A program made the translations under genes and the position numbers. Under the pieces are notes generated by a model that was not told the origin of the DNA, ran no database searches, and was given only the letters and a program-made list of their open reading frames with translations. A stretch of 64,000 nucleotides of DNA. Source: an uncultured Clostridia bacterium (lineage in GTDB: Bacteria; Bacillota; Clostridia; Oscillospirales; Ruminococcaceae). The stretch is from the NCBI GenBank assembly GCA_947628615.1, contig CANRAO010000003.1, positions 87,662-151,661 on the forward strand, written 5' to 3'. Of the stretch, positions 44,833-54,378 are shown piece after piece; position 1 is the stretch's first letter, and each line of letters begins with the position of its first letter.

Positions 44833-46251
44833 TTACTTCTTAAATTTGTCTTTAATAATCGACAGTGGATGTTTGAGTTTATACACTATTCTTTCAATGC
44901 TCTTTTTCAATGCCTCGTTATTCTTTCTAAGTTCTTCATTTGCTCTTCTCAGCACGAAAATATCGTTCTTCAGGCTAAGTATCTGAGCATCCATAGACTT
45001 CACCTTATCACGAAGAACCCTTGACTTCTTGCTCTCATCTTTGACGACTTTCATCTCTTTTTTGTATTCGAGTATCTGCTCGCCTACACTGGAAATACCT
45101 TTTAAAATTTCCTTGGTATTGCCAAGCTCTGAATCATTGATATCATTTAGAAATACCTCAAAAGACTCTTCTTTGCTTTCCTTTTCCTGCTGAAGCTGTT
45201 CCTTTAAATCGTCAATTTCCTCTTTCTGGGCTACCGCAATCTGTCCGAAAAAGCGAATTATGTCCTCGTGCATAAAATCATTCTGAGGAGTCCATCTGGC
45301 TGCCGCTCTTGTTTTGTGCGAAAAAAGCTCCTCATCGCTTTCAAGCCCAAGATACTCCCTTGCAATAGCTGCATTACCCTCGGCGTACTTTTTCATAAAG
45401 CTATCGGACTCATCTTCTGTAAGCATCTCAAAAACATTATCAGGACTCTTTAACCTTTCACATTCCTCCGATATTTTTCTGAGAAATGAACGTGTAGAAT
45501 CCTTGTCTGAAAGAATTGTATTGATTACTCTCCTTATTTCCTGAGTGTTTGCAGTCAAAGAAGGATTAGTCTCTTCTGTGACAATCTGAAATTCGTCAGT
45601 ATATTCCAAACCGACTGCGTCAAGAAAATCTGAATATATAGTTCCGCCGTTTCCAAGAAAACGCTTTCTCTCGAAGATCCTGACTATAATATTTTCCTTG
45701 CCTATAATTTCTGCAATCTTCTCCAAAAGCCCGTAATAGTCAAGCGCTATACCTTTGGGACGATACATAAACGCATCCCATTTAACTCCTGCATAGGTGT
45801 TCCAGCCCTCTTTTATCTGCTGGCTCAGCCAAGAGTTTGCAAAGTCATCCTGTCTTCTTAAATAAACTATAACCTTGATTTGATAATTATTTTGCTCAGC
45901 GTCAGACTGCAGCTTCTCCCAGAAATCAAACTTGCTTCCCACAGATGAATGCCATATATTTTCATCTGACAGTATTACATTTCCGAACTTTTCTAAGTCA
46001 TTATGGATCATAGATAAGCCCTTGTTCCAAAGAGCTTCTTCCCGTTCAAAATCCTCATGACCGTCAGCATCTAAAAGCTTGCCTACCAGAAAATGTCCAT
46101 TGCGGCGTATTTCTACCTTCGGATACTTGTAATCTAAAATAGGATAGCTAAATCCCTTTTTGTTTAGTACTTCCTGATTTTCCATACAGAATTTCTGTAT
46201 AGAGGTCGTTGCTGTCTTAGGAGTTCCTATATGCAGATACAATGTTGACAT
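44833..46251 (-). CDS. Sulfotransferase with C-terminal coiled coil
   Basis: A 472-aa cytosolic sulfotransferase-like protein. LHIGTPKTATTSIQKF is a typical 5'-phosphosulfate loop; VIVYLRRQDDFANSWLSQQ matches the 3'-phosphate binding region. About 120 C-terminal residues are a Lys/Glu-rich coiled coil (EEIDDLKEQLQQEKES and onward), ending in a basic tail. It transfers sulfate from PAPS to an unknown acceptor, possibly a glycan, lipid or peptide. The genes for PAPS synthesis lie just upstream in the same direction, giving a NodPQ-NodH-like arrangement. Confidence 0.85.
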   Translation of the reverse strand: MSTLYLHIGTPKTATTSIQKFCMENQEVLNKKGFSYPILDYKYPKVEIRRNGHFLVGKLLDADGHEDFEREEALWNKGLSMIHNDLEKFGNVILSDENIWHSSVGSKFDFWEKLQSDAEQNNYQIKVIVYLRRQDDFANSWLSQQIKEGWNTYAGVKWDAFMYRPKGIALDYYGLLEKIAEIIGKENIIVRIFERKRFLGNGGTIYSDFLDAVGLEYTDEFQIVTEETNPSLTANTQEIRRVINTILSDKDSTRSFLRKISEECERLKSPDNVFEMLTEDESDSFMKKYAEGNAAIAREYLGLESDEELFSHKTRAAARWTPQNDFMHEDIIRFFGQIAVAQKEEIDDLKEQLQQEKESKEESFEVFLNDINDSELGNTKEILKGISSVGEQILEYKKEMKVVKDESKKSRVLRDKVKSMDAQILSLKNDIFVLRRANEELRKNNEALKKSIERIVYKLKHPLSIIKDKFKK

Positions 46252-46389
46252 TTATTATTTACTCCTTACTTTTGTTTTAGAAGCAAGAAATAAAGTTAGG
46301 TGTAGACGATAGAAAATCTTACCTCTTGCTCCTTGCCTCTTATCACTTAGTGTTAAAAGAAAACATTGCATTTAAGTCTAAACCCAATG

Positions 46390-48216
46390 CTAGATTTTAT
46401 CTTCAAGCTGCTCTAGAAGTATATCTATGCACGTTTCAACATCGTGCTCTGCTGTGTTGATAGTAATATCAGGGTTCTCAGGCGGCTCGTATGGAGATGA
46501 GATTCCTGTAAAGTTCTGAATTTCACCCATTCTAGCCTTTTTATACAGCCCCTTAACATCTCGTCTTTCGCATTCTTCCAGAGGTGTGTTTACATATATT
46601 TCAATGAAATTATCCCCGCCGATTATCTCCTTTGCATTGCGCCTGTCACGTCTATATGGAGATACAAAAGAATTAATAACGATTACTCCTGCGTCGTTCA
46701 TTAGCTTTGATACCTCGGAAATACGTCTGATATTCTCAATTCTGTCCTGTTCTTTAAAGCCCAGATTCTTATTAAGCCCCATACGTACATTGTCACCGTC
46801 TAAGGTCATTGTGTGCTTTCCTATTGCGAACAGACGCTTCTCCAGAGCATTCGCCAAAGTTGACTTTCCAGAACCCGAAAGACCAGTAAACCAGATAGTT
46901 CTTGCCTTTTGACCTTTTTGGTTTTCTCTCTGCTCTCTGGTAATATCCATCTCGTGATACGTTAAATTGTCAGACCTGTTCAGCTTGTGCATTACAACTC
47001 CGCACGCCGAGGTCATATGAGTAATACGGTCTATCAGTATAAGTGCACCAAGCGTTGGGTTCTGTGCAAATTCGTCAAAAACGATTTTCTCAGATACCGA
47101 AATATCGCATTCGGCAATCTCGTTTTTATATATAGCGTCAGCAGAAACCTCACTGCCGGTGTTTACATCTATCTTGTGCTTGATATTCATTACAACCGCA
47201 GGTATTTTCTTTGTGCCCAGCTTTAACAGATAGTTTTTGCCTGCAACAAGCTCGCTGTCGTCCATCCAAAGAAGCTTTGCAGTAAACAGATTTCCAACAG
47301 TCGGTCTTGCTCCGCTTACCAGAACACAGCCCCTTGATACGTCGACCTCTTTATCAAGCTGTACGGTGACCGCCTGACCTTTATTTGCGCTTTCAACCTC
47401 ATTGCCGGCGACTATGATGCTCTTTACATTAGCCTTTTCCTTAGAAGGCAAAGCAGTTATCTCATCGCCGACGCTCAGTTTACCCGTTTCAATTTGACCC
47501 GAAAATCCTCTGTAGGTATGATTAGGTCTGCAAACTCTCTGAACAGGCATTGAAAATCCCTTTTCAACATCGTCAGCGTGAACGTCTATTTCCTCCAGAT
47601 AAGAAAGCAGAGTTCCGCCCCTATACCAAGTCATATGCTCTGATTCAGTTGTAATATTATCTCCCTCAGTTGCCGAAACAGGAATTATCTTTACCGATTC
47701 GTAATCAAACTCAGCAAGAAGTATTTTTATCTCTTTTTCAATCTTTTTAAATCTGTTGCGGTCAAAGTGGATAAGATCCATTTTATTAACGGCAAACACG
47801 AAGTGCTTTATACCCATAAGGGAGCAAATTCTTGCGTGCCTTCTTGTCTGAACCAAAACGCCCTGAGAAGCGTCTACCAATATTACTGCTAACTCTGCAA
47901 ACGACGCTCCCACCGCCATATTTCTTGTATATTCCTCATGACCCGGAGTGTCAGCAACTATAAAAGATCTGCGCTCGGTTGTAAAATAGCGATAAGCAAC
48001 ATCTATTGTGATTCCCTGCTCACGCTCTGCCATAAGACCGTCTAAAAGCAGCGAATAATCTATATTGCCCTCTCTTGAACCTACCTTGCTGTCCAACTCT
48101 AAAGAACGCTCCTGATCTGCAAATAACAGCTTTGCATCATACAGCATATGACCTATAAGAGTTGATTTTCCGTCGTCAACGCTTCCGCAGGTAATGAATT
48201 TCAAAAGTCCGTTCAT
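46390..48216 (-). CDS. cysNC: CysN-CysC fusion: sulfate adenylyltransferase GTPase and APS kinase
   Basis: A 608-aa bifunctional protein (start at 48216, 1 nt after the cysD stop; upstream open frame ignored). The N-terminal GTPase carries CGSVDDGKSTLIGHML, DTPGHEEYTRNMAVGAS and AVNKMDLI. The C-terminal APS kinase carries IWFTGLSGSGKSTLANAL (about 440-455), DGDNVRMGLNKNLGF and the substrate motif CERRDVKGLYKKAR. It drives APS formation with CysD and then makes PAPS, as NodQ does. Confidence 0.95.
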   Translation of the reverse strand: MNGLLKFITCGSVDDGKSTLIGHMLYDAKLLFADQERSLELDSKVGSREGNIDYSLLLDGLMAEREQGITIDVAYRYFTTERRSFIVADTPGHEEYTRNMAVGASFAELAVILVDASQGVLVQTRRHARICSLMGIKHFVFAVNKMDLIHFDRNRFKKIEKEIKILLAEFDYESVKIIPVSATEGDNITTESEHMTWYRGGTLLSYLEEIDVHADDVEKGFSMPVQRVCRPNHTYRGFSGQIETGKLSVGDEITALPSKEKANVKSIIVAGNEVESANKGQAVTVQLDKEVDVSRGCVLVSGARPTVGNLFTAKLLWMDDSELVAGKNYLLKLGTKKIPAVVMNIKHKIDVNTGSEVSADAIYKNEIAECDISVSEKIVFDEFAQNPTLGALILIDRITHMTSACGVVMHKLNRSDNLTYHEMDITREQRENQKGQKARTIWFTGLSGSGKSTLANALEKRLFAIGKHTMTLDGDNVRMGLNKNLGFKEQDRIENIRRISEVSKLMNDAGVIVINSFVSPYRRDRRNAKEIIGGDNFIEIYVNTPLEECERRDVKGLYKKARMGEIQNFTGISSPYEPPENPDITINTAEHDVETCIDILLEQLEDKI

Positions 48217-48217
48217 T

Positions 48218-49120
48218 TTAGAAATAGCCCTCCCTTTTTCTCTTTTCCATACTTGCAGCTCCGCCGTCGTTGTCAATAACACGGCTGGTTCTCTCGGAAG
48301 AAACTGCTCCTAAAGTCTCGTCAATAATCTCGTCTAGCGTCTCGGCATTGCTCTCCATACCGCCCGTAAGCGGATAACAGCCAAGCGTTCTGAAACGAAT
48401 TTTTTTAGTCTGGACCTCCTCGCCCTCTTTAAGGCGCATACGGTCGTCATCTACCATAATTATATTGCCGTCTCTTACAACACACTTTCTCTCCGCCGCA
48501 AAATAAAGAGGAACTATATCTATATTCTCTCTCTTGATATACTGCCAGATGTCCTTCTCCGTCCAGTTTGAAATCGGAAATACACGAATTTCTTCGCCCT
48601 TATTTATCTCGGTGTTATAGAGCTTCCACATCTCAGGACGCTGATTTTTCGGGTCCCATGCGTGGTCGGAATTTCTAAACGAGAACAGTCTTTCCTTAGC
48701 TCTCGACTTCTCCTCATCACGTCTGCCCCCGCCGAAAGCCGCTGTAAAGCCATACTTATCAAGTGCCTGCTTTAATGCCTGAGTCTTCATTATATCAGTA
48801 TACGACGAGCCGTGATCAAACGGGTTTATACCCTGCTTTACGCCCTCCTCGTTGATATATTCCAGCATTTCAATACCGTACTTTTTTGCCGTTTTGTCGC
48901 GAAATTCTATCATCTCTTTGAATTTCCAAGTGGTATTGACGTGCAAAAACGGAAACGGCGGCTTTTCAGGGTAAAAAGCCTTCAATGCAAGATGCAGCAT
49001 AACCGAAGAATCCTTGCCTATCGAATATAGCATAACAGGCTTCTCACATTCTGCAGCAACCTCTCTCATAATATAAATCGCTTCCGCTTCAAGTTCATCT
49101 AAATGTAAAAATTCACTCAT
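48218..49120 (-). CDS. cysD: Sulfate adenylyltransferase subunit 2, CysD
   Basis: A 300-aa ATP pyrophosphatase that forms APS from ATP and sulfate. [20 protein letters not shown] is the PP-loop, followed by [49 protein letters not shown] and [12 protein letters not shown]. The stop and the cysNC start are 1 nt apart. No PAPS reductase gene is in the window, so the pathway may serve sulfation rather than assimilation. Confidence 0.96.
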   Translation of the reverse strand: MSEFLHLDELEAEAIYIMREVAAECEKPVMLYSIGKDSSVMLHLALKAFYPEKPPFPFLHVNTTWKFKEMIEFRDKTAKKYGIEMLEYINEEGVKQGINPFDHGSSYTDIMKTQALKQALDKYGFTAAFGGGRRDEEKSRAKERLFSFRNSDHAWDPKNQRPEMWKLYNTEINKGEEIRVFPISNWTEKDIWQYIKRENIDIVPLYFAAERKCVVRDGNIIMVDDDRMRLKEGEEVQTKKIRFRTLGCYPLTGGMESNAETLDEIIDETLGAVSSERTSRVIDNDGGAASMEKRKREGYF

Positions 49121-49188
49121 AATTAAATTTCCTTATCTTTTTACTTTATTCTGCCTGCTGTTATTTTACCTGCAATTTATACAGCCTG

Positions 49189-50004
49189 CTATTTCCTGTC
49201 ACGGTCAAGACCGTATCTCCTGCGTACTGCGTTTTCCCAGTTTGTGAATATAACACGGTCGATTATAGTTCCTATAACTATAATTATAAGCATTATAAGC
49301 GTAACCTTATTAATGTCGCTCTCAATACTTCTTGCCGCATCGAGAATTTGTCCTAAGCCTATCATACTTATCATCATCTCAGCCGCCATAAGTGCTCTCC
49401 ACGCAAACGACCAACCGCTTTTAAGTCCCGCTATTAGCATCGGCTGAGCCGCAGGAATAATAACCTTGAAATATAGCTGGCTTTGGCTGACTCCCATCGT
49501 CTTTGCAGCTCTAATATAAAGAGGGTCTACATTCTGTATCCCGTTATCAACAGCCATTGCTATACTAAACGCAGAGCCGACTATGATTACAAATATAACT
49601 GCACTCTGGTCAAGACCGAACCAAAGTATTGCAAACGGTACCCAACATACGCTCGGCAGCGTTTGAATTCCCAAAATGATCGGTTTAAGGTTCTCCTGAA
49701 GATACTTGAACTTTGAAATCAAAAATCCAAGCACCGCTCCTATTACAACTGATATTGCAAAACCGATAAATGCTCTTAATAGACTTGCTGCTACTGCGGC
49801 ATAGATGCTCATTCCCGTATAATCAAACGAGAACATATCCACACATCTCTCCCATACCCCCTGAGGTGAGGGTATAGTGTATGACTTCCACAGTCCGAGA
49901 ACTTCTACTCCCAGCAGATAGACAAGCTCCCAAAGAGCAATTATTATGATTATAAAGCCTATACGGCTCAATATCTTTTTAACTGTCGTGCTCTTCTTTT
50001 TCAA
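49189..50004 (-). CDS. ABC transporter permease, sulfonate/taurine/nitrate type
   Basis: A 271-aa BPD-type permease of the SsuC/TauC family with about six membrane segments and the loop AAKTMGVSQSQLYFKVIIPAAQPMLIAGLKSGWSFAWRA. It overlaps the ATPase gene by 26 nt. Its position before cysD suggests it brings in sulfate or an organosulfur compound; the substrate is inferred. Confidence 0.88.
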   Translation of the reverse strand: MKKKSTTVKKILSRIGFIIIIIALWELVYLLGVEVLGLWKSYTIPSPQGVWERCVDMFSFDYTGMSIYAAVAASLLRAFIGFAISVVIGAVLGFLISKFKYLQENLKPIILGIQTLPSVCWVPFAILWFGLDQSAVIFVIIVGSAFSIAMAVDNGIQNVDPLYIRAAKTMGVSQSQLYFKVIIPAAQPMLIAGLKSGWSFAWRALMAAEMMISMIGLGQILDAARSIESDINKVTLIMLIIIVIGTIIDRVIFTNWENAVRRRYGLDRDRK

Positions 50005-50752
50005 TCTTGTCCACCTCTTCTTTTAAAGCCTCAAGCAGCTTTTTTCTTATGTTTATAAATTCAACCGACTCTATATGTCTCGGGCGGGGTATGTCTATCT
50101 TTATTATATCCTTAACCTTTCCCGGATGCGAGCCTATCATAACTATCCTGTTGCTGAAAAAGAGAGCCTCCTCAACGCTGTGAGTAACTAAGATAATGGT
50201 CTTTTTAGTTTGCTGCCATATGTTTATAAGCTCCTCACGCAGAACATTTATAGTTTGCTTGTCAAGAGCCGCAAAAGGCTCGTCCATAAGAAGTATCTTG
50301 CAGTCTAAGCAAAGTGCTCTTGCAAGCGCAACACGCTGTTTCATTCCTCCCGAAAGCTCATGGATATTATAATCTCTGAACTTATAAAGCTGAACCATCT
50401 TCAGGTATTTTTCAAGTCTCTTATCCTGCTCCTCTTTAGAAAGCCCTGCTATTTTCATTCCGAAACGAACATTCTTCTCAACCGTAAGCCACGGAAACAA
50501 TGCGGACTCCTGAAACATCATTATCCTGTCAGAACCCGGCTTGGTGATTTCCTCACCGTCAAGAGTTATCTTTCCGCTGTCAGCATCAACAAGCCCCGCA
50601 ATTATATTGAGAAGCGTTGACTTTCCACAGCCCGAAGGTCCTAAAAGACATATAAATTCGCCCGACTCTATGTCCAGATTTATGTCCTCAAGTATATTGG
50701 TATCGCTGTTTTTATCGAACTTCTTTGTTATTCCCTCAATATGCAAACTCAT
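49979..50752 (-). CDS. ABC transporter ATPase, SsuB/TauB type
   Basis: A 257-aa nucleotide-binding subunit. The ATG at 50752 is preferred; nine upstream codons are open but lack a ribosome site. Walker A is LGPSGCGKSTLL, the signature is LSGGMKQRVALARAL, Walker B is ILLMDEPFAALD, with the switch VTHSVEEALF. Overlaps the permease start by 26 nt. Confidence 0.93.
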   Translation of the reverse strand: MSLHIEGITKKFDKNSDTNILEDINLDIESGEFICLLGPSGCGKSTLLNIIAGLVDADSGKITLDGEEITKPGSDRIMMFQESALFPWLTVEKNVRFGMKIAGLSKEEQDKRLEKYLKMVQLYKFRDYNIHELSGGMKQRVALARALCLDCKILLMDEPFAALDKQTINVLREELINIWQQTKKTIILVTHSVEEALFFSNRIVMIGSHPGKVKDIIKIDIPRPRHIESVEFINIRKKLLEALKEEVDKIEKEEHDS

Positions 50753-50817
50753 AATTCTGACTTTGCCCCTTAAGAGCAATCCTCCTTATAAATTTATGTC
50801 GGCTTATACTGCTTTAC

Positions 50818-51825
50818 TTATTCCGAAACGGATTTCATAATACTGTCGTCTATGATATTATCATCAGGCAGCTTTGAGATAAATCCCTCGTCGAGATTAA
50901 TTTTTGCATACTCGTCAACAGCTTCCTTAGAAACATCTGTTGTGAAAACGATTCTTGAAAATGCGCTTTCAAACTGCTTATCGTCATTTTTAGAGCCTGC
51001 AAGCTCCTCAATCTTTTCGTTTACTATCTTTGCGCTCTCTGAAATGTTCTGCTGAATATACAAGGTTGCGTCCTTGTGGGCCTTTAAAAACTTCTCAACT
51101 ATCTCAGGGTGCTCCTTTTGGAACTCTTTTCTCACAACAACTACCGCAACAGGATAATCTCCCTGACGCCATATCTCGTCATAATTCAAAACTACAGAAG
51201 CTTTGATATTCTCACTGTTTTCCAAAACAGTTCCCCATGGCTCAGGAACAAGCGCTGCGTCTATCTCACCCTGGTCAAAGAGAGACTCGACCTCTGAATT
51301 CTTAACAGCTGTTACATTTACATTTCCGCCCTTGTCCTGTGCCTTTAGACCATTGTCCGAAAGAAGTTTCAACAAAGCCAGATGCTGGGTGTTTCCTGCC
51401 TGAGGAATCGCCACTGTCTTATTTGCAAGGTCTTTTACTCCTTTTATGTTGGCGTCCTCTCTTGCTATAAGAACCTGTCCGCCGTTGGTAGCACCCGCAA
51501 TTATATTAACGTCTCCGTTCGTGCTTACATTTGCACTTATCGCAGGAACAGGTCCTATATATCCTATATCAATATCCTCTGATTTTAAAGCCTCTACTTC
51601 GGCAGGTCCTGCATTGAAAGACGTCCACTTAACGCTGTAGTCTTCGCCCAAAGCGTTCTCAAACGATTTCTGCGACTGCATCACCATAGCCTGAGCGTGA
51701 GTTATATTCGGGAAAAATGCAACATTGACCGTCTTGTCGTCTTTTGAACCCTTAGTACAGCCCGAAAAAACAGTGATTACGCAAGCAAAAGCCAGTGCTG
51801 CTGATAAAATTCTTTTTGTTTTCAT
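50818..51825 (-). CDS. Substrate-binding lipoprotein, SsuA/TauA type
   Basis: A 335-aa lipoprotein with lipobox FSGC (Cys22) and the fold of sulfonate/nitrate/sulfate-type binding proteins (VNVAFFPNITHAQAMV, DIGYIGPVPAISANV, IPQAGNTQHLALLKLL, LVPEPWGTVL). It is the first gene of the sulfate cluster. The promoter with paired operator-like repeats lies at 51971-52019. Substrate is probably sulfate or a sulfonate, by context. Confidence 0.88.
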   Translation of the reverse strand: MKTKRILSAALAFACVITVFSGCTKGSKDDKTVNVAFFPNITHAQAMVMQSQKSFENALGEDYSVKWTSFNAGPAEVEALKSEDIDIGYIGPVPAISANVSTNGDVNIIAGATNGGQVLIAREDANIKGVKDLANKTVAIPQAGNTQHLALLKLLSDNGLKAQDKGGNVNVTAVKNSEVESLFDQGEIDAALVPEPWGTVLENSENIKASVVLNYDEIWRQGDYPVAVVVVRKEFQKEHPEIVEKFLKAHKDATLYIQQNISESAKIVNEKIEELAGSKNDDKQFESAFSRIVFTTDVSKEAVDEYAKINLDEGFISKLPDDNIIDDSIMKSVSE

Positions 51826-51970
51826 AATATTGACCTCCTAAGATTTATAATTCTTTTACCTTTAAATTCATAATAAAAATATGTCTAATTATACACATTA
51901 TAACAATTCTTCTGTGAAATCTTTGTGAAGTGCAAATCCCTCACAAGCTAAAATTTATTTAATCTAGATT

Positions 51971-52019
51971 AGCATACCATAAATTGTGTTGATTGTCAAT
52001 ATAAATAGCATAAATTGTG
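51971..52019 (-). promoter_or_regulatory. Promoter with a direct-repeat operator, sulfate cluster
   Basis: Minus-strand TTGACA (51994-51999)-N17-TATGCT (51971-51976). Two direct repeats flank the -35: ATACCATAAATTGTG (51974-51988) and ATAGCATAAATTGTG (52005-52019), 31 bp apart, differing at one base. Regulator unknown. The rest of 51826-52194 has no gene. Confidence 0.75.
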
Positions 52020-52194
52020 CTTTTATTTACAACATATCATAAACATTTATCAATTCCTCCAAATCCTATTAAATTACTAGTAATTACTATGACATTTATT
52101 TTATTACAAAAAATATTATTGTCAAGAAGCTGGTTAAAAAATCTGCTTTTTTACTATATTTCTTAACAAACTATAACATCTGTTAGTACACTTA

Positions 52195-53061
52195 TTACAA
52201 ATCGCTGATGTTTTTTAATATATTGGAAAAGTTTATTAGCTCCTCCATAGAAAGCTGTTCCGGTCTTACATTAACAGCTAAACCTGACTGCTCTAATGAT
52301 CGCAAAACGATACTTTTTTCAATCGTCAAAGCCGAAGAAACCGAGTTCGCAAGGGTTTTTCTTCTCTGTGAGAACGCTCCCCTTACAACTTTAAAAAAGA
52401 ATTTCTCGTCGTCAACGCCTTTCGGAGTATCTTCTTTTATATCAAACCTCACCACACAGCTGTCAACATTCGGAGACGGCATAAAGCTGCCTCTTGAAAC
52501 GTCAAATAAAATCTTAGGTTCGGAGAAATAATTTACAGCGACCGTCACAGCACCCATATCTCTTGTTCCCATTTCGGCGCAAAGGCGTTTACCTGCCTCT
52601 TTCTGAACCATAACCGTAACCGACTTTATCCTCAGTCTTGACTCTAACAGCTTCATTATTACAGGCGACGTAATATAATAAGGTAAATTTGCACATACTG
52701 CAACGTCAAGACCTTTAAAATTTTCATCAATGATTTTTGATAAGTCTGTTTTTAATACGTCGGCGTTTATGATTTTTACATTTTCAAAATCCGAGAGAGT
52801 GTCTTCAAGTATAGGAATAAGCCTGTCATCTATCTCAATAGCTACAACCTTTTCAGCACGCTTGGCAAGCTCGGCTGTCAAAACGCCGATACCCGTACCA
52901 ATTTCTATTATTCCAAAGCCCTGCCTAGCGTTTCCCTGCTCAGCAATTTTCGGGCAGACGCTCGGATTTACCAAAAAATTCTGTCCAAGGCTTTTTGAAA
53001 ACTCAAAGCCGTGCTTTTTCATCAATGCTTTTATTACATTTATATCGGTTAATTTTTCCAC
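52195..53061 (-). CDS. rsmA: 16S rRNA dimethyladenosine transferase RsmA
   Basis: Dimethylates two adjacent adenines near the 3' end of 16S rRNA. The 288-aa protein has HGFEFSKSLGQNFLVNP, IIEIGTGIGVLTAELAKRAEKVVAIEID, CANLPYYITSPV and GAFSQRRKTLANS. Length and motifs are normal. Monocistronic here. Confidence 0.96.
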   Translation of the reverse strand: MEKLTDINVIKALMKKHGFEFSKSLGQNFLVNPSVCPKIAEQGNARQGFGIIEIGTGIGVLTAELAKRAEKVVAIEIDDRLIPILEDTLSDFENVKIINADVLKTDLSKIIDENFKGLDVAVCANLPYYITSPVIMKLLESRLRIKSVTVMVQKEAGKRLCAEMGTRDMGAVTVAVNYFSEPKILFDVSRGSFMPSPNVDSCVVRFDIKEDTPKGVDDEKFFFKVVRGAFSQRRKTLANSVSSALTIEKSIVLRSLEQSGLAVNVRPEQLSMEELINFSNILKNISDL

Positions 53062-53221
53062 TGTTTCAAATATTACCCCTTGACGGAGAAATCCTCCTAT
53101 ACGATATTAAAATGTAAATATTTAATTATAAAATTTACAACTGGTATTATAGCATATTAAAAGTATATTTTCAAATAATAATTGCGTAAGCATAATGTAG
53201 TTGAACGAAAGGAGAAAAAAT

Positions 53222-53440
53222 ATGAAAATGCAGGATATTCCTATAGGACTTACATTTGCGCTTGCCGAAAATCCGGAGGCTCTGAAATATTTTGTATCGC
53301 TTTCTGAAGAGCAAAAACAGCAAATATTAGAACAAAGCCATAAAATCCACTCAAAAAGCGAAATGCAGGCATTTGCAGGAAACTTCGCAAAGAATAATTC
53401 AGCCTCCAAAACGGGGTTTACAAATAATCGTTTCAGTTAA
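53222..53440 (+). CDS. Small conserved hypothetical protein
   Basis: A 72-aa protein, starting MKMQDIPIGLTFALAENPEALKYF after AAAGGAGAA. It looks like short Clostridia proteins with the pattern PxGxxxAL-x-NPEA-x-x-x-F then a Gln-rich helix (LSEEQKQQILEQSHKI), which I recall as uncharacterised. It has no membrane segment and no catalytic motif. Confidence 0.7.
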   Translation: MKMQDIPIGLTFALAENPEALKYFVSLSEEQKQQILEQSHKIHSKSEMQAFAGNFAKNNSASKTGFTNNRFS

Positions 53441-53534
53441 ATATACGTTTACAGTATTTTGCTTTATAAAGAGTAATGTATACAAATTTAACAATAAATT
53501 AAAAATATCAGCGTAAAATTCTCGAAAAAAAGAG

Positions 53535-53563
53535 TTGCAATTTTTCAAAAATTAGAGTACAAT
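53535..53563 (+). promoter_or_regulatory. Promoter of the 39-codon mini-gene / purine leader
   Basis: TTGCAA-N17-TACAAT. A transcript would start near 53570, ahead of the small gene at 53603 and the terminator at 53727. Confidence 0.65.
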
Positions 53564-53602
53564 ACTATTTGTAGTAATTTTGGTTGAATTGAGGTCAAGT
53601 GT

Positions 53603-53722
53603 ATGACATTTATTTCTGTATGCGGATACTGTAAATATTCATACAGCTTTTCAGGTAACCGTTCAAGTGCCGGAGAATGTTACCTAGCTTCATTGCACTC
53701 AAACAACAATATAATAGTATAA
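53603..53722 (+). CDS. 39-aa Cys-rich mini-protein or leader peptide
   Basis: An open frame of 39 codons with GAGG 8 nt before the ATG, its own promoter upstream and a terminator 4 nt downstream. The peptide has a CGYC pair (Cys7, Cys10), Cys26 and His32, suggestive of a metal knuckle. Whether it is an independent gene or an attenuator leader of purE cannot be told from one sequence. No purine-binding riboswitch signature is visible in the leader. Confidence 0.5.
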   Translation: MTFISVCGYCKYSYSFSGNRSSAGECYLASLHSNNNIIV

Positions 53723-53726
53723 TTAT

Positions 53727-53754
53727 AACTGCAACAGAGATGTTGCAGTTTTTT
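53727..53754 (+). terminator. Terminator or attenuator before purE
   Basis: Perfect 10-bp stem, AACTGCAACA (53727-53736) with TGTTGCAGTT (53741-53750), GAGA loop, then TTTT. It ends 29 bp before the purE start. Confidence 0.85.
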
Positions 53755-53783
53755 ACTGTCAATTTTTTGAACGGAGGTAAGAT

Positions 53784-54278
53784 ATGAAAAAGATTGCAGT
53801 TATTATGGGAAGCGACAGCGATTTTCCCATTGTTTCAAAAGCAATTAAAGAACTTGATAACTACGGCGTCCCGTATGAAGCGCACATTATGTCCGCTCAC
53901 AGAACACCTGAGCTTGCAGCAACATTTGCAAAAAACGCAAAGAAAAACGGCTTCGGAGTTATTATAGCAGCGGCAGGTATGGCGGCTCATCTGGCAGGCG
54001 TTTTGGCAGGAAACACTACCCTGCCTGTTATCGGCATACCTATAAAATCAACATTCGACGGATTAGATTCACTATTAGCAACTGTTCAGATGCCAAGCGG
54101 AATACCTGTTGCGACCGTTGCGATAAACGGAGCTAAAAACGCAGCACTCCTGGCAATTCAGATGCTCTCTCTTTCTGACGACAGACTTTCGGACAAGCTG
54201 GAAGCCGCAAAAGTAGAAATGGTCGAAGGAGTAAAGGCTAAGGACGAAGCACTTCAGGAAGAAATTTCTAAGCTGTAA
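53784..54278 (+). CDS. purE: N5-carboxyaminoimidazole ribonucleotide mutase
   Basis: Class I PurE of 164 aa, converting N5-CAIR to CAIR. MKKIAVIMGSDSDFPIV, HIMSAHRTPE and AAAGMAAHLAGVLAGNTTLPVIGIP are all diagnostic. The partner PurK is not in the window. First purine gene, behind an attenuator-like terminator. Confidence 0.96.
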   Translation: MKKIAVIMGSDSDFPIVSKAIKELDNYGVPYEAHIMSAHRTPELAATFAKNAKKNGFGVIIAAAGMAAHLAGVLAGNTTLPVIGIPIKSTFDGLDSLLATVQMPSGIPVATVAINGAKNAALLAIQMLSLSDDRLSDKLEAAKVEMVEGVKAKDEALQEEISKL

Positions 54279-54378
54279 TTTCTACTGACGGTTGAATTTT
54301 CACTAATTCTCTAAATATAAGTTATTGCGGCTGTCACGAAACGACTATAAAATAAGTCGTAGAAAGGATGGTGCCGCT

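Noticed and set aside
53122..53409. 95-codon minus-strand frame opposite 53222-53440
   Set aside because: The plus-strand frame has a good ribosome site and resembles known small proteins; the minus frame is its shadow.
53570..53754. Purine or PRPP riboswitch before purE
   Set aside because: No purine aptamer signature was seen; the region is better explained by the 39-codon frame and a terminator.
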